Assembly (NCBI GenBank): GCA_020634615.1
Contig: JACKBI010000006.1
Span: forward strand, 62,001 to 126,000
DNA length: 64,000 bases
Source of the DNA: Anaerolineales bacterium
Lineage (GTDB): Bacteria > Chloroflexota > Anaerolineae > JAAEKA01
Direction of reading: 5' to 3'
The position numbers were made by a program, and so were the translations under genes. Below the pieces are notes generated by a model. The model did not search any database. It had not been told where the DNA came from and was given only the letters and a program-made list of their open reading frames with translations. Positions 41,930 to 49,799 of the stretch are shown in pieces; position 1 is the first letter of the stretch, and each line of letters starts with the position of its first letter.

Positions 41930-42064
41930 GTTGCTTGCCTGTCCCATTCGTGTCCCATTGCCGATTCTCCAGGCCAGGTCGCAAGTCGCAGCGCAGTGAT
42001 GCGCGCCTCTGGCTTGCATAGCGATATCGGCGTCATCAACTCATCCAGGAGGTAGTACACCCTA

Positions 42065-44353
42065 ATGTCAATGATGCATTTAACCCCGTTCGAGACCATT
42101 TCCGTATGGGTGGTCTTGGGCATTGCCCTGGTCGGCCTGGCATATGCCGTGTTCTTGCGCCGCCAGGTGCTGGCGCAACCAACCGGCACCCAGGCCATGA
42201 TGGACGTTTGGGATGCGATCCGTACAGGGGCGGACGCGTATCTTGGACGGCAATTGCGCACGATCCTGCCGTTTATCGCTATTCTCACAGTCGCTCTTTT
42301 CCTGAGTGTCTACATCGTACCGCCAACGCTTGAGGCTCACGAGCGCTTTCCAACCCTGACAGATCAGCAATTGCAGGTCGTCATTGGGTTCGGGCGGGCG
42401 GGCGCATTCATCATGGGTGCGCTCTTCAGCCTGATCGTCGGTCAGGTCGGCATGCGCATGGCAGTGCAAGCGAATGTTCGTGTTGCACAGGCAGCCCGTA
42501 GCAGCTTCAACGGTGCGCTGCGTATTGCCTATCGCGCCGGCACCGTCACCGGAATGCTGACCGACGGCCTGGGTCTTTTTGGCGGCACCATAATCTTTAT
42601 CATCTTTGGAGTGGCAGCGCCTGACGCCCTGCTGGGCTTCGGCTTTGGCGGCACGCTGTTGGCGCTCTTCATGCGAGTGGGGGGCGGCATCTACACCAAG
42701 GCTGCTGACGTGGGCGCCGATCTGGTGGGCAAGGTCGAGCAGGATCTGCCCGAAGACGACCCGCGCAACGCTGCAGTCATCGCCGACCTGGTGGGCGACA
42801 ACGTCGGCGACTGCGCCGGCATGGCCGCTGACATCTTCGAAAGCTACGAAGTTACCATCGTTTCGGCCCTGATCCTGGGCCTGGCGCTGCGCAGCATGAC
42901 GGGCCATAATGAGTGGCTGATCTATCCGCTGCTGGTGCGCGGCATCGGCGTTCTCTCGTCGATCTTTGGCACCTACATCGTCAAGAGCGAACCAGGTATG
43001 TCCGGCGATGCGATGTCGGCCATCTTCCGCGGCTTCCTTACCTCGGCGGCGATCTCAACCGTGCTGTTCGGCATCGTTGCCGTCGTCTACATGGGCAATG
43101 TCCCCGGCGGCTGGGTGCGGCCCTTCCTGGCCACAGCCGCCGGCGTGCTGCTGGCGATCGTCATCGATCGTCTGACCGAGCACTTCACCGGGACCGAAGG
43201 CGCGCCCGTCCTTGAGATCAAGCAAGCCCATGACACTGGCCCGGCGACTACCATTCTGGCTGGCCTTGGCGTCGGCATGGAGGCCGCGGTCTATGCCACG
43301 CTGGTCATCGCTGGCGCGATCACGGTCTCGATTCTGGTCTACAGTGGCGTGGGGCAAACACCGGCCGAAGAGTTCGCCTTCGTGCTCTACGGCATTGCCC
43401 TGACCGGCATCGGCATGTTGACGCTGACCGGTAACAACGTCGCGATGGACTCCTTTGGACCCATCGCCGACAACGCCAATGGTATCGGCGAAATGGCCGA
43501 CCTCGAACCAGAAGCGCGCCAGATCATGGCTGACCTGGACGCAGTGGGTAACACCACCAAGGCTATCACCAAAGGGATTGCGATCGGCTCCGCTGTTATT
43601 GCCGCTGTGGCTCTGTTCGGTTCGTTCCTGACCGACGTCAGCCGCGTCGACGCGCAGGTACTGGCTCAAGGCATCCGCATTTCGCTCCCGATCGTGTTTG
43701 TCGGCTTCCTGATCGGCGGCACAGTCCCATGGCTCTTCTCCAGTCTGGCCATCAAGGCCGTGGCGCGCGCTGCCAGTGAGATTGTGCAGGAAGTGCGTCG
43801 CCAGTTCCGTGTCCCCGGCGTCATAGAAGGTACTGTCAAGCCCGACTATGCCCGCCCCGTGGCAATCACCACAGTTGCAGCGCAAAAGGAATTGGTAAAC
43901 CTGGCCTGGCTCGCCGTTGCCGCACCGATCATCGTCGGTCTGGCGTTGGGCGTCGAGGCGTTGGGCGGTTTCTTGGCCGGCGTGATCCTCTCTGGCCAGC
44001 TTCTGGCGGTGTTCATGTCTGATGCAGGCGGCGCCTGGGACAACGCCAAGAAGATCATCGAGGACGAGCCGCGCGATCCTGCCCGCAACCTGGGCAAGGG
44101 GTCCGAGCGCCACAAGGCATCTGTCGTCGGCGACACCGTTGGCGATCCGCTGAAGGACACCGCCGGTCCAGCCCTGAACCCGATGATCAAGGTCATCAAC
44201 CTGGTTGCCCTGATCATGGCTCCGGTCATCGTCGCTTACAGCTCCTACACTATCGCGATGCTGGTGATCGCTGCGATTCTGCTGGTGACTGTCTTCTTCG
44301 CCGTGCGCGCCAGCAAGCGCGGGCCGGCTCCCATCGTCGACCAACCTTTGTAG
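42065..44353 (+). CDS. hppA: Membrane-bound proton-translocating pyrophosphatase (K+-independent type)
   Basis: 762-aa integral membrane pump with about 16 helices that couples PPi hydrolysis to H+ export or uptake. Catalytic motifs are intact: GGGIYTKAADVGADLVGKVE, DNVGDCAGMAADIFESYEV and the C-terminal GDTVGDPLKDTAGPALNPMIK. The subclass site reads GNTTKA, i.e. lysine where K+-dependent enzymes have alanine, so a K+-independent H+ pump is predicted from established subfamily rules. AGGAGG stands 12 nt before the ATG. The gene follows a leader with promoter, folded element and terminator. A strong hairpin follows at 44484-44518. Confidence 0.97.
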   Translation: MSMMHLTPFETISVWVVLGIALVGLAYAVFLRRQVLAQPTGTQAMMDVWDAIRTGADAYLGRQLRTILPFIAILTVALFLSVYIVPPTLEAHERFPTLTDQQLQVVIGFGRAGAFIMGALFSLIVGQVGMRMAVQANVRVAQAARSSFNGALRIAYRAGTVTGMLTDGLGLFGGTIIFIIFGVAAPDALLGFGFGGTLLALFMRVGGGIYTKAADVGADLVGKVEQDLPEDDPRNAAVIADLVGDNVGDCAGMAADIFESYEVTIVSALILGLALRSMTGHNEWLIYPLLVRGIGVLSSIFGTYIVKSEPGMSGDAMSAIFRGFLTSAAISTVLFGIVAVVYMGNVPGGWVRPFLATAAGVLLAIVIDRLTEHFTGTEGAPVLEIKQAHDTGPATTILAGLGVGMEAAVYATLVIAGAITVSILVYSGVGQTPAEEFAFVLYGIALTGIGMLTLTGNNVAMDSFGPIADNANGIGEMADLEPEARQIMADLDAVGNTTKAITKGIAIGSAVIAAVALFGSFLTDVSRVDAQVLAQGIRISLPIVFVGFLIGGTVPWLFSSLAIKAVARAASEIVQEVRRQFRVPGVIEGTVKPDYARPVAITTVAAQKELVNLAWLAVAAPIIVGLALGVEALGGFLAGVILSGQLLAVFMSDAGGAWDNAKKIIEDEPRDPARNLGKGSERHKASVVGDTVGDPLKDTAGPALNPMIKVINLVALIMAPVIVAYSSYTIAMLVIAAILLVTVFFAVRASKRGPAPIVDQPL

Positions 44354-44483
44354 TTGCCTGAACAGGCATAATGACGGTCGGCCGGCTGGTGTGACCAGAC
44401 TGAGAACTCGCCTGCCGGATCGTCAGTTCATGCGATCGACGGTCGGTGCAGCTACCGGGAGATCCTGGTAAGTGAAGAACATA

Positions 44484-44518
44484 ACGGTGACCGGCGCCCG
44501 CGCAGCGCCGGTCACCGT
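44484..44518 (+). terminator. Strong hairpin after the H+-PPase gene
   Basis: 14-bp perfect stem ACGGTGACCGGCGC/GCGCCGGTCACCGT with a 7-nt loop. No T-tract follows. It lies 18 bp before the next ATG, so it could also affect translation of the deacetylase. Confidence 0.65.
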
Positions 44519-44536
44519 AGTTGTGGGACTAAAATC

Positions 44537-45592
44537 ATGCCAAGCGACCACTATGCCGCGACCCTGCCTTCAGCCATCTGCTACGATCCCTTCAACCTGC
44601 GTCACCACCAGCCCGGCCACCCGGAGAACCGTGAGCGGCTGCGCAGCACGTGGGATCTGCTGGGTCGTAGCGGCGCGCTGGAGCCGCTGGTGGATGTGCC
44701 GTGCACGCCGGCCAGCGATGAGCAATTGCTGCGGGTCCACTCGCGCAAGCATCTCGACACCGTCGCGCTGGCCGCGCAGCGGGGCGCGCATCTCGACGCC
44801 GACACCTATGTCGGTGCCGACTCGGAGCAAGCGGCGCGGCTGGCGGCCGGTGGGCTGTGTGGTGTGGTGGACGCGGTGCTGAACGGGCAGGCGCGCAACG
44901 GTTTCGCGCTGGTTCGCCCACCGGGCCACCACGCGACACCCGACCGCGGCATGGGGTTCTGCCTGTACAACAACGTAGCGGTGGCCACACGCGCCGCGCA
45001 GGCGGAGCACGACCTACAGCGCGTACTGATCGTCGATTTCGACGTTCACCATGGCAACGGTACGCAGGATGCCTTCTACGATGACGGGTCGGTGCTCTTC
45101 TTCAGTACGCACCAGTATCCGTTCTATCCCGGCACTGGCCACTGGCGCGACACCGGCCGCGGCGCAGGCAATGGCGCAACGATCAACGTGCCCTTCCCGG
45201 CTGGCGTAGGTGACACAGGCTACGCGCAAACCTTCGACGAGGTGCTCTGGCCGGCCGCGCGCCGCTTCGATCCGCAGGTGATCCTGGTCTCAGCCGGCTA
45301 CGACGCGCACTGGAACGACCCGTTGGCCAACATGCAACTGACGATCCCCGGCTACGCCACGCTGGTCACAAAGCTGCTGGAGATGGCCGATGTCCTGTGC
45401 GGCGGCCGCATCGTCTTTGTGCTGGAGGGCGGTTACCATCTGGAGGTTCTCTCTCACGCCGTGCTGAACACCGTGCGCCAGCTCAGCGGCCAGTTGACCG
45501 AGGTCAGCGACCCGCTGGGGCCGTGCCCATGGGAGGAGCGCGACGCCGGCAACATCATCGCCCAGGCGCGCAACATCCACGGACTGGACTAA
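44537..45592 (+). CDS. Histone deacetylase-family (AcuC/class II-type) deacetylase
   Basis: 351-aa zinc amidohydrolase of the arginase/deacetylase fold. Motifs are HHQPGHPENRERL, FALVRPPGHHATPDRGMGFCLYNNVAVA (active-site HH), VLIVDFDVHHGNGTQDAFYDDGSVLFFSTHQ (zinc D-x-H), LVSAGYDAHWNDPLA (zinc D) and FVLEGGYHLEVLSHAV (catalytic Y). All catalytic residues seem present. Bacterial members deacetylate acetyl-lysine, polyamines or small acetylated compounds; the substrate here is unknown. It stands alone after the H+-PPase terminator. Confidence 0.93.
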   Translation: MPSDHYAATLPSAICYDPFNLRHHQPGHPENRERLRSTWDLLGRSGALEPLVDVPCTPASDEQLLRVHSRKHLDTVALAAQRGAHLDADTYVGADSEQAARLAAGGLCGVVDAVLNGQARNGFALVRPPGHHATPDRGMGFCLYNNVAVATRAAQAEHDLQRVLIVDFDVHHGNGTQDAFYDDGSVLFFSTHQYPFYPGTGHWRDTGRGAGNGATINVPFPAGVGDTGYAQTFDEVLWPAARRFDPQVILVSAGYDAHWNDPLANMQLTIPGYATLVTKLLEMADVLCGGRIVFVLEGGYHLEVLSHAVLNTVRQLSGQLTEVSDPLGPCPWEERDAGNIIAQARNIHGLD

Positions 45593-45605
45593 CCGCGGTC
45601 GCGTT

Positions 45606-45634
45606 TTTGCACCAATCTGACGCCGTGCTACAAT
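45606..45634 (+). promoter_or_regulatory. Promoter candidate for ndk
   Basis: TTTGCA (45606-45611), 17 bp, TACAAT (45629-45634), with GTGC before the -10. The leader would be about 115 nt and includes the hairpin at 45683-45716. Confidence 0.55.
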
Positions 45635-45682
45635 TCATCAGGACATTTGGTTACGGACAATGTCAATAGCACACAGCTGCTC

Positions 45683-45716
45683 AGGTGACAGGCACTTTCC
45701 AAAGTGCCTGTCACCT
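45683..45716. repeat. Perfect hairpin AGGTGACAGGCACTTT in the ndk leader
   Basis: 16-bp perfect arms with CC as loop. The word AGTGCCTGTCACC is known as a widely dispersed environmental repeat. Here it lies between the ndk promoter and start codon. Confidence 0.75.
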
Positions 45717-45755
45717 TGTTCAAGCCCGTGACTCAATTACCAAAGGAGAACTTTA

Positions 45756-46205
45756 GTGGAACGTACACTCGTTATTCTCAAGCCTGACGCTGTGCAGCGC
45801 GGTCTGATCGGCGCTATCCTCCAGCGTTTTGAACGACGCGGCCTGCGCATCGCCGGCATGAAGCTGTTGCAGGTCAGCGACTCGCTGGCTCGTCAGCACT
45901 ATGCCGTGCATGAGGGCCGCCCCTTCTTCGACGGCCTGATCCAGTTCATCACCTCCGGCCCGGTGGTGGTTATGGCGCTGGAAGGCAAGGACGCCATTGC
46001 GGTCACCCGTACTACCGTGGGTGCGACTGCACCCGGCAAGGCGGCTCCCGGCACCATCCGCGCCGACTTCGGCATGGACATTGGCTTCAACCTCGTCCAC
46101 GCCTCCGATGGCCCCGAGACCGCAGCGCAGGAGCTAGCCCTCTGGTTCGGCGCCGATGAGCTGGTCAACTACAGTCGCGTGATCGATCCCTGGATCTACG
46201 AGTAG
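45756..46205 (+). CDS. ndk: Nucleoside diphosphate kinase
   Basis: 149-aa enzyme transferring the gamma-phosphate between NTPs and NDPs through a phosphohistidine. It has ERTLVILKPDAVQRGLIGAIL, the KPDAV motif, the GPVVVMALEGKDA region, TIRADFGMDIGFNLVHASDGPE with the active histidine in NLVHASD, and the final VNYSRVIDPWIYE. Length and all motifs match Ndk. The GTG start has AAGGAG 8 nt upstream. The gene is followed by two perfect terminators. Confidence 0.97.
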   Translation: MERTLVILKPDAVQRGLIGAILQRFERRGLRIAGMKLLQVSDSLARQHYAVHEGRPFFDGLIQFITSGPVVVMALEGKDAIAVTRTTVGATAPGKAAPGTIRADFGMDIGFNLVHASDGPETAAQELALWFGADELVNYSRVIDPWIYE

Positions 46206-46217
46206 ATCGCAAAGCAA

Positions 46218-46248
46218 GACGTTCAACTTCTCGCAGAAGTTGAACGTC
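46218..46248. terminator. Terminator 1 between ndk and rsfS
   Basis: Perfect 14-bp stem GACGTTCAACTTCT/AGAAGTTGAACGTC with loop CGC. Confidence 0.8.
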
Positions 46249-46257
46249 TCAAACAAC

Positions 46258-46291
46258 AACGGGCGCAGAGAAAGTCTTCTCTGCGCCCGTT
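46258..46291. terminator. Terminator 2 between ndk and rsfS
   Basis: Perfect 15-bp stem AACGGGCGCAGAGAA/TTCTCTGCGCCCGTT with a 4-nt loop, followed by CTATTTCTTG on the plus strand. It serves both convergent genes. Confidence 0.85.
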
Positions 46292-46315
46292 CTATTTCTT
46301 GTTGCGACGACGACT

Positions 46316-46723
46316 CTACTGGATCTTCACCACTACCGGGGCGTCTTTCCAGAGTTCTTCCAGGTTGTAGAACTGGCGTGTCGTCGGGTCGAAGACGTGC
46401 AGCACCACATCGGCGAAGTCCAGCAAGGTCCAGCCGGCTCCTTTGCCGCCCTCGGCCGGGTTCAGCGGGCGCGTGCCTCCGCGCTTCAGGTCCATTGCAA
46501 CCGAGTCGACGATGGCGGCCGTCTGGCGGTCGCTTTCCGAGGTGCAGATCACGAAGTAATCGGCCAGCACTGAGATCTGGCGCAGATCCAACAGAGTGAT
46601 GTTCGATGCCTGCTTGTCTTCGACCAGATCAATGATTTTGTGTGCTAATTCTGTGGAGGTCAGCGAAGCTGCTCCGGCCGCTCCAGCGGCCACAGTCTTT
46701 TGTTCTTGTACCGGTGTTGTCAT
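46316..46723 (-). CDS. rsfS: Ribosome silencing factor RsfS (Iojap)
   Basis: 135-aa protein that binds ribosomal protein L14 and blocks subunit joining under starvation. The core reads LAHKIIDLVEDKQASNITLLDLRQISVLADYFVICTSESDRQTAAIVDSV, then GWTLLDFADVVLHVFDPTTRQFYNLEELW, which are the family signatures. An alanine-rich N-terminal tail (about 25 residues) precedes it. The promoter at 46730-46758 predicts a start at the ATG itself, giving a leaderless mRNA. It is convergent with ndk. Confidence 0.95.
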   Translation of the reverse strand: MTTPVQEQKTVAAGAAGAASLTSTELAHKIIDLVEDKQASNITLLDLRQISVLADYFVICTSESDRQTAAIVDSVAMDLKRGGTRPLNPAEGGKGAGWTLLDFADVVLHVFDPTTRQFYNLEELWKDAPVVVKIQ

Positions 46724-46729
46724 GGGGCG

Positions 46730-46758
46730 ATTCTAGCACAATCGCGGCGGATGCACAA
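46730..46758 (-). promoter_or_regulatory. Promoter of rsfS, predicted leaderless
   Basis: On the minus strand TTGTGC (46758-46753), 17-bp spacer ending TGTGC, TAGAAT (46735-46730). Start would fall at about 46723, the first base of the ATG. Confidence 0.65.
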
Positions 46759-46765
46759 GCAGCCG

Positions 46766-48082
46766 CTAGGAGAGGTCGCTGGTCGGCAGGCGCAGCAGGT
46801 GGTTGGCCAGCGCCGCTGCCATGCCAAACAGGGCAAACGCCACCACATAGCCGCGCGGCGGGGAGAGCGACGAATCGACCAGTCCATGCGCAGCCATAGC
46901 CACCAGGCTGCCGAAAAGCCCGATGGCAAGACTGTGCTGGCTGAGCCGACGTCCGCCTGCCAGCGCCGCGTCGGGAACCTGCCGGGTGGCTGCTACCAGG
47001 CTCGCGCCCAGTCCCAGACCCAATGCGATCAGCGCTACTGTGCCGCCGACGCCGAAGTCCACCGCTGTCTGGAGGTAAATGTTGTGGGCGTGGAAGAAAT
47101 TGCCCTGGATGCCGGTGAAGAAGGGCGGGTAAAGACGCATTATCACCGGCTCGAACAACCCCGGGCCAACACCCGTCAGCCCTGTGTCGCGCAAGACGGC
47201 CAGCGCGCGTGACCACAACTCCAGCCGGCCGGGCAGGGTATTGATGGCCGTCTCCTCGTTCAACGGCGCCTGCATCAAACCGTTGACCAGCGCCGGGCCG
47301 CGCAGCACGAGCACGACAACTGTGACCGCCGCCACGACTGCGATCACGATCCACCAGCGGCGATAACGGAGCACCGGGGCGATCAGAAGCCCGGCCGCCA
47401 GCCCTGCCCACGCGCCGCGCGACTGAGTGAGGAAGAGCGCCAGGCCTGTCAGCAGCGCCACGGCGATTGCCGCGGCCCGCAGGCGCTGCTCACGGCTCCC
47501 GACAGCCAGCGCCAGGGCCGGCAGGAAGAGCGCCGCCATCAGCGCGCCCGCCAGGTTGGGGTGGAATCCTGCCAGCGGGTTGCTGGATGACAGCGACGGC
47601 AACGCGGCGTATATCTGGTCGGGTACGAAGGGCAGCTTGGAAGTGAACCAGCGGGTGCCGACCAGCACAGCAACACCGGCCAGCGCAGACGCAGCCAGGA
47701 AGAGCCACGGAAGCGCATCGGCCCAACGACTGCCAGCCAGCCCGGCCAGCCCGTAGAATATGCCGAAGCCCGCGATGATCTTGGTGATCGCCGGCCAGCT
47801 TGCGGCGGTGTCATGGCTGGCCCACAGTCCCACAGGCAGCAACAGCAAAGCCAGCACGTTGGGCCAGTCGACTGCCGTGGCCGGCAGGAAGGTGCGCGTG
47901 ACGACCGCTCGCCAGACGAAGACGGCGACCAGCCCGATGAATGCCGCGGCTGCCAGCCAGGATGGCAGAATGCCGGTGAAGACCAGCGGGACAGAAAGGA
48001 GGGTGCACGCGATGAGAAACAAAAGCGCCAACCGATCCGAGCGGTCGGCGGTCGGCGCACTGAGGGGAGATGCCTGTATCAT
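46766..48082 (-). CDS. O-antigen ligase/polymerase-like membrane protein
   Basis: 438-aa protein with about 12 helices. It has the Wzy/WaaL-type layout: a helix-rich N-half, the RLELWSRALAVLRDTGLTGVGPGLF segment and the periplasmic loop NFFHAHNIYLQTAVDFGVGGTVAL (the HNxxL motif with the conserved histidine). These are marks of O-antigen ligases and polymerases in glycan assembly. The frame opens at 48190 but that part is made of repeat sequence; ATG 48082, just after a TATAAT, is taken as start. No LPS genes are adjacent; in a Chloroflexota-like host it may act on another surface glycan. Confidence 0.85.
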   Translation of the reverse strand: MIQASPLSAPTADRSDRLALLFLIACTLLSVPLVFTGILPSWLAAAAFIGLVAVFVWRAVVTRTFLPATAVDWPNVLALLLLPVGLWASHDTAASWPAITKIIAGFGIFYGLAGLAGSRWADALPWLFLAASALAGVAVLVGTRWFTSKLPFVPDQIYAALPSLSSSNPLAGFHPNLAGALMAALFLPALALAVGSREQRLRAAAIAVALLTGLALFLTQSRGAWAGLAAGLLIAPVLRYRRWWIVIAVVAAVTVVVLVLRGPALVNGLMQAPLNEETAINTLPGRLELWSRALAVLRDTGLTGVGPGLFEPVIMRLYPPFFTGIQGNFFHAHNIYLQTAVDFGVGGTVALIALGLGLGASLVAATRQVPDAALAGGRRLSQHSLAIGLFGSLVAMAAHGLVDSSLSPPRGYVVAFALFGMAAALANHLLRLPTSDLS

Positions 48083-48091
48083 AGCAACCGG

Positions 48092-48120
48092 ATTATAAGC
48101 TGCCGCGCAGCAACAGCCAA
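48092..48120 (-). promoter_or_regulatory. Promoter of the ligase-like gene, nearly leaderless
   Basis: On the minus strand TTGGCT (48120-48115), 17 bp, TATAAT (48097-48092), 10 nt before the ATG. Confidence 0.65.
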
Positions 48121-48186
48121 AACAAGGCCGGATGAAACACCTAACCGAGCGATGATCATTCAACCTGCGTGGCTTAAACCAAGGAG

Positions 48187-48251
48187 TCATTCCCGCGAAA
48201 GCGGGAATCCAGCGTTTGAGAGGAGTGGATTCCCGCCTTCGCGGGAATGAC
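48187..48251. repeat. Repeat family F: inverted GTCATTCCCGCGAAAGCGGG pair
   Basis: Two copies in opposite directions (48187-48210 and 48227-48251), each itself a hairpin (CCCGCGAAAGCGGG). A degenerate copy lies at 55356-55412. The motif is known from many environmental bacteria as a dispersed REP-like sequence. Confidence 0.85.
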
Positions 48252-48340
48252 GAGGGCGATATTGTCGGTTACGACGAATAGCCATGAGACGTCCGGTGCG
48301 TCGTAGTGGGCGTGATTGTGCCCAGGCCGGGTTGACCGGG

Positions 48341-48895
48341 TCAGGAGACGATATCGGTCCGGTCGAGGTAGGTCAGGAGGTAGCGAGTCTGGCCGGCCGG
48401 CGCTTGCTCGTGGAAAGTCGTGAACTGGGTGCGTATCGTCAGGTCGATGGGAGCCGCGGCATCGACCAGGACGACTACACCTGCGCCCGTGTCGGCTTCA
48501 GCTGAGAGGCTGATGACGTTGCCGTCGAGCGTCAGATCACGCAGAGCCACCGGCGGTTCCAGGCGTAGCTCCCAGTTGACGCCGTTGTCGGACCAGTTGA
48601 CGCCGATCACCGTTTCGATTAGCAGCGTTGCCAGCGCGGGCCAGTGCGCTGCCATTTCCTGCGCGCGGTCGATTTCAGCCGATTGCGCGGCAGCGCGGTC
48701 CATGAATGCACAGGCGGCTGCAAACGCCTCGTCGTCCAGCCCGTGTGCCCGCAGCGCCTGGATTTGCACCAGTGCGTCTCGAGCGGCCGGTAGGTCGCCG
48801 TCACGCCAGGACTGCCAGTAGGCCGCTACCCAGTGCGGGTATGCAGGCAGCACCGGCGTCGGTGGTTTTGGGGATGGTGCGAGGGTGGATTGCAT
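48341..48895 (-). CDS. Hypothetical protein (184 aa)
   Basis: No family recognised. An N-terminal helical half (YPHWVAAYWQSWRDGDLPAARDALVQIQALRAHGLDDEAFAAACAFMDRAAAQSAEI) is followed by a beta-rich half (WELRLEPPVALRDLTLDGNVISLSAEADTGAGVVVLVDAAAPIDLTIRTQFTTF). No signal peptide. The ATG at 48895 has no strong Shine-Dalgarno. It is preceded on the same strand by a lipoprotein gene and a terminator. Confidence 0.65.
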   Translation of the reverse strand: MQSTLAPSPKPPTPVLPAYPHWVAAYWQSWRDGDLPAARDALVQIQALRAHGLDDEAFAAACAFMDRAAAQSAEIDRAQEMAAHWPALATLLIETVIGVNWSDNGVNWELRLEPPVALRDLTLDGNVISLSAEADTGAGVVVLVDAAAPIDLTIRTQFTTFHEQAPAGQTRYLLTYLDRTDIVS

Positions 48896-48922
48896 GGATG
48901 GAGAAAGCTGGCTTGCGACAAA

Positions 48923-48953
48923 CGGCGAGGCCCGGCGTCAGCCGGACCTCGCC
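48923..48953 (-). terminator. Terminator of the lipoprotein gene
   Basis: Stem GGCGAGGTCCGGC/GCCGGGCCTCGCC on the minus strand, loop TGAC, followed by GTTTGTCG. Confidence 0.7.
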
Positions 48954-48972
48954 GTCTTGCGTGTCGGGGAAG

Positions 48973-49473
48973 CTAGTTGCCGCTGAGTTGCCCGTCGAAG
49001 CGGATGTAGAATACCTGCGTCTTGTTGGAGCCGTCATCTCTGGCAGGCAGAATCACCAGCAGCGACTGTTGCTTGCCGTCGTCCCTGCCGTACAGGCACA
49101 TGCCACCGCCGGCGCCGGCGGCGTCGACTCCACCGATGCAGCCGGGCTGGTCGTTCAGATTCCAGCCAGCCTCACTCATGCGTTCCTGCGTGTAGTAGCC
49201 TGTGACTTCGTCCGGCGCCATGTCGGTGGTATAGCCCACGACATCGAATTTTTCCAGATCCACATTGCTGTCTGAAGCGGATGCCTTCACCAGAGTCTGC
49301 ATGACCAGCCGCAGCGGCAGCGGCAGTTTGATGTTGGCCTTTTCGGCTTGCGGCAGACCTGGTACGTCTGACCACAGATTGTTGACGTTACTGGTGCTTC
49401 CGCCGCCGCCGCAGCCCGCCAGAGCGGTTGTCAGCACGACAAGGAGCACAAGGAACAGTGATTTGCGAACCAT
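48973..49473 (-). CDS. Small lipoprotein, function unknown
   Basis: 166-aa lipoprotein. MVRKSLFLVLLVVLTTALAGC is a typical lipoprotein signal (LAGC, then a glycine-rich linker GGGGSTSNVNN). The mature part (about 30-166) contains LPLRLVMQTLVKASASDSNVDLEKFDVVGYTT and a C-terminal beta stretch. GGAGG 5 nt before ATG 49473 sets the start; the frame is open 225 bp upstream but without coding character. No family recognised. Confidence 0.8.
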   Translation of the reverse strand: MVRKSLFLVLLVVLTTALAGCGGGGSTSNVNNLWSDVPGLPQAEKANIKLPLPLRLVMQTLVKASASDSNVDLEKFDVVGYTTDMAPDEVTGYYTQERMSEAGWNLNDQPGCIGGVDAAGAGGGMCLYGRDDGKQQSLLVILPARDDGSNKTQVFYIRFDGQLSGN

Positions 49474-49799
49474 TTGAACCTCCGGTTTTCTGTTGATCGA
49501 TCGATGCAGTTCAGCCGACGGAGATGGCGCGTTCGACGCGACACTCTCCGGCAAGCAAACTGTGCTGGCGCATACACCTGCGCCACTCTGATAAACGATT
49601 ACTCTGCCGGAATTCTGCACTAAAGCTGTCCTTTGCACAAGATTGTGACTGGTGACCGGTTCCAAATCCCAACCATTTGCGTTGAACGACATATACACGC
49701 ATAATGCGCCCAGCTAATTTTACACATTCACCAGAAGAGTTCACTGCCGGTACTTTCCTCCGTCGTGCTACTCTGTGAAACCCGGAGGTAACCGAGCCG
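49474..49799. other. 326-bp divergent intergenic region
   Basis: Between the lipoprotein (minus) and the response-regulator/flavoprotein gene (plus). It is AT-richer near 49660-49730 (ATATACACGCATAATG, TAATTTTACACATT), where promoters probably lie, but no -35/-10 pair with good spacing was found. GGAGG at 49784-49788 is the Shine-Dalgarno of the 49800 gene. Confidence 0.5.

Larger units (their letters stand above)
41651..42064. other. Divergent promoter region and structured leader of the H+-PPase gene
   Basis: 414 bp. It contains the corA promoter (minus), the hppA promoter (plus), a folded leader segment (41831-41889) and an intrinsic terminator hairpin inside the hppA leader (41892-41929), then about 115 nt to the Shine-Dalgarno AGGAGG (42047-42052). 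Confidence 0.8.
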
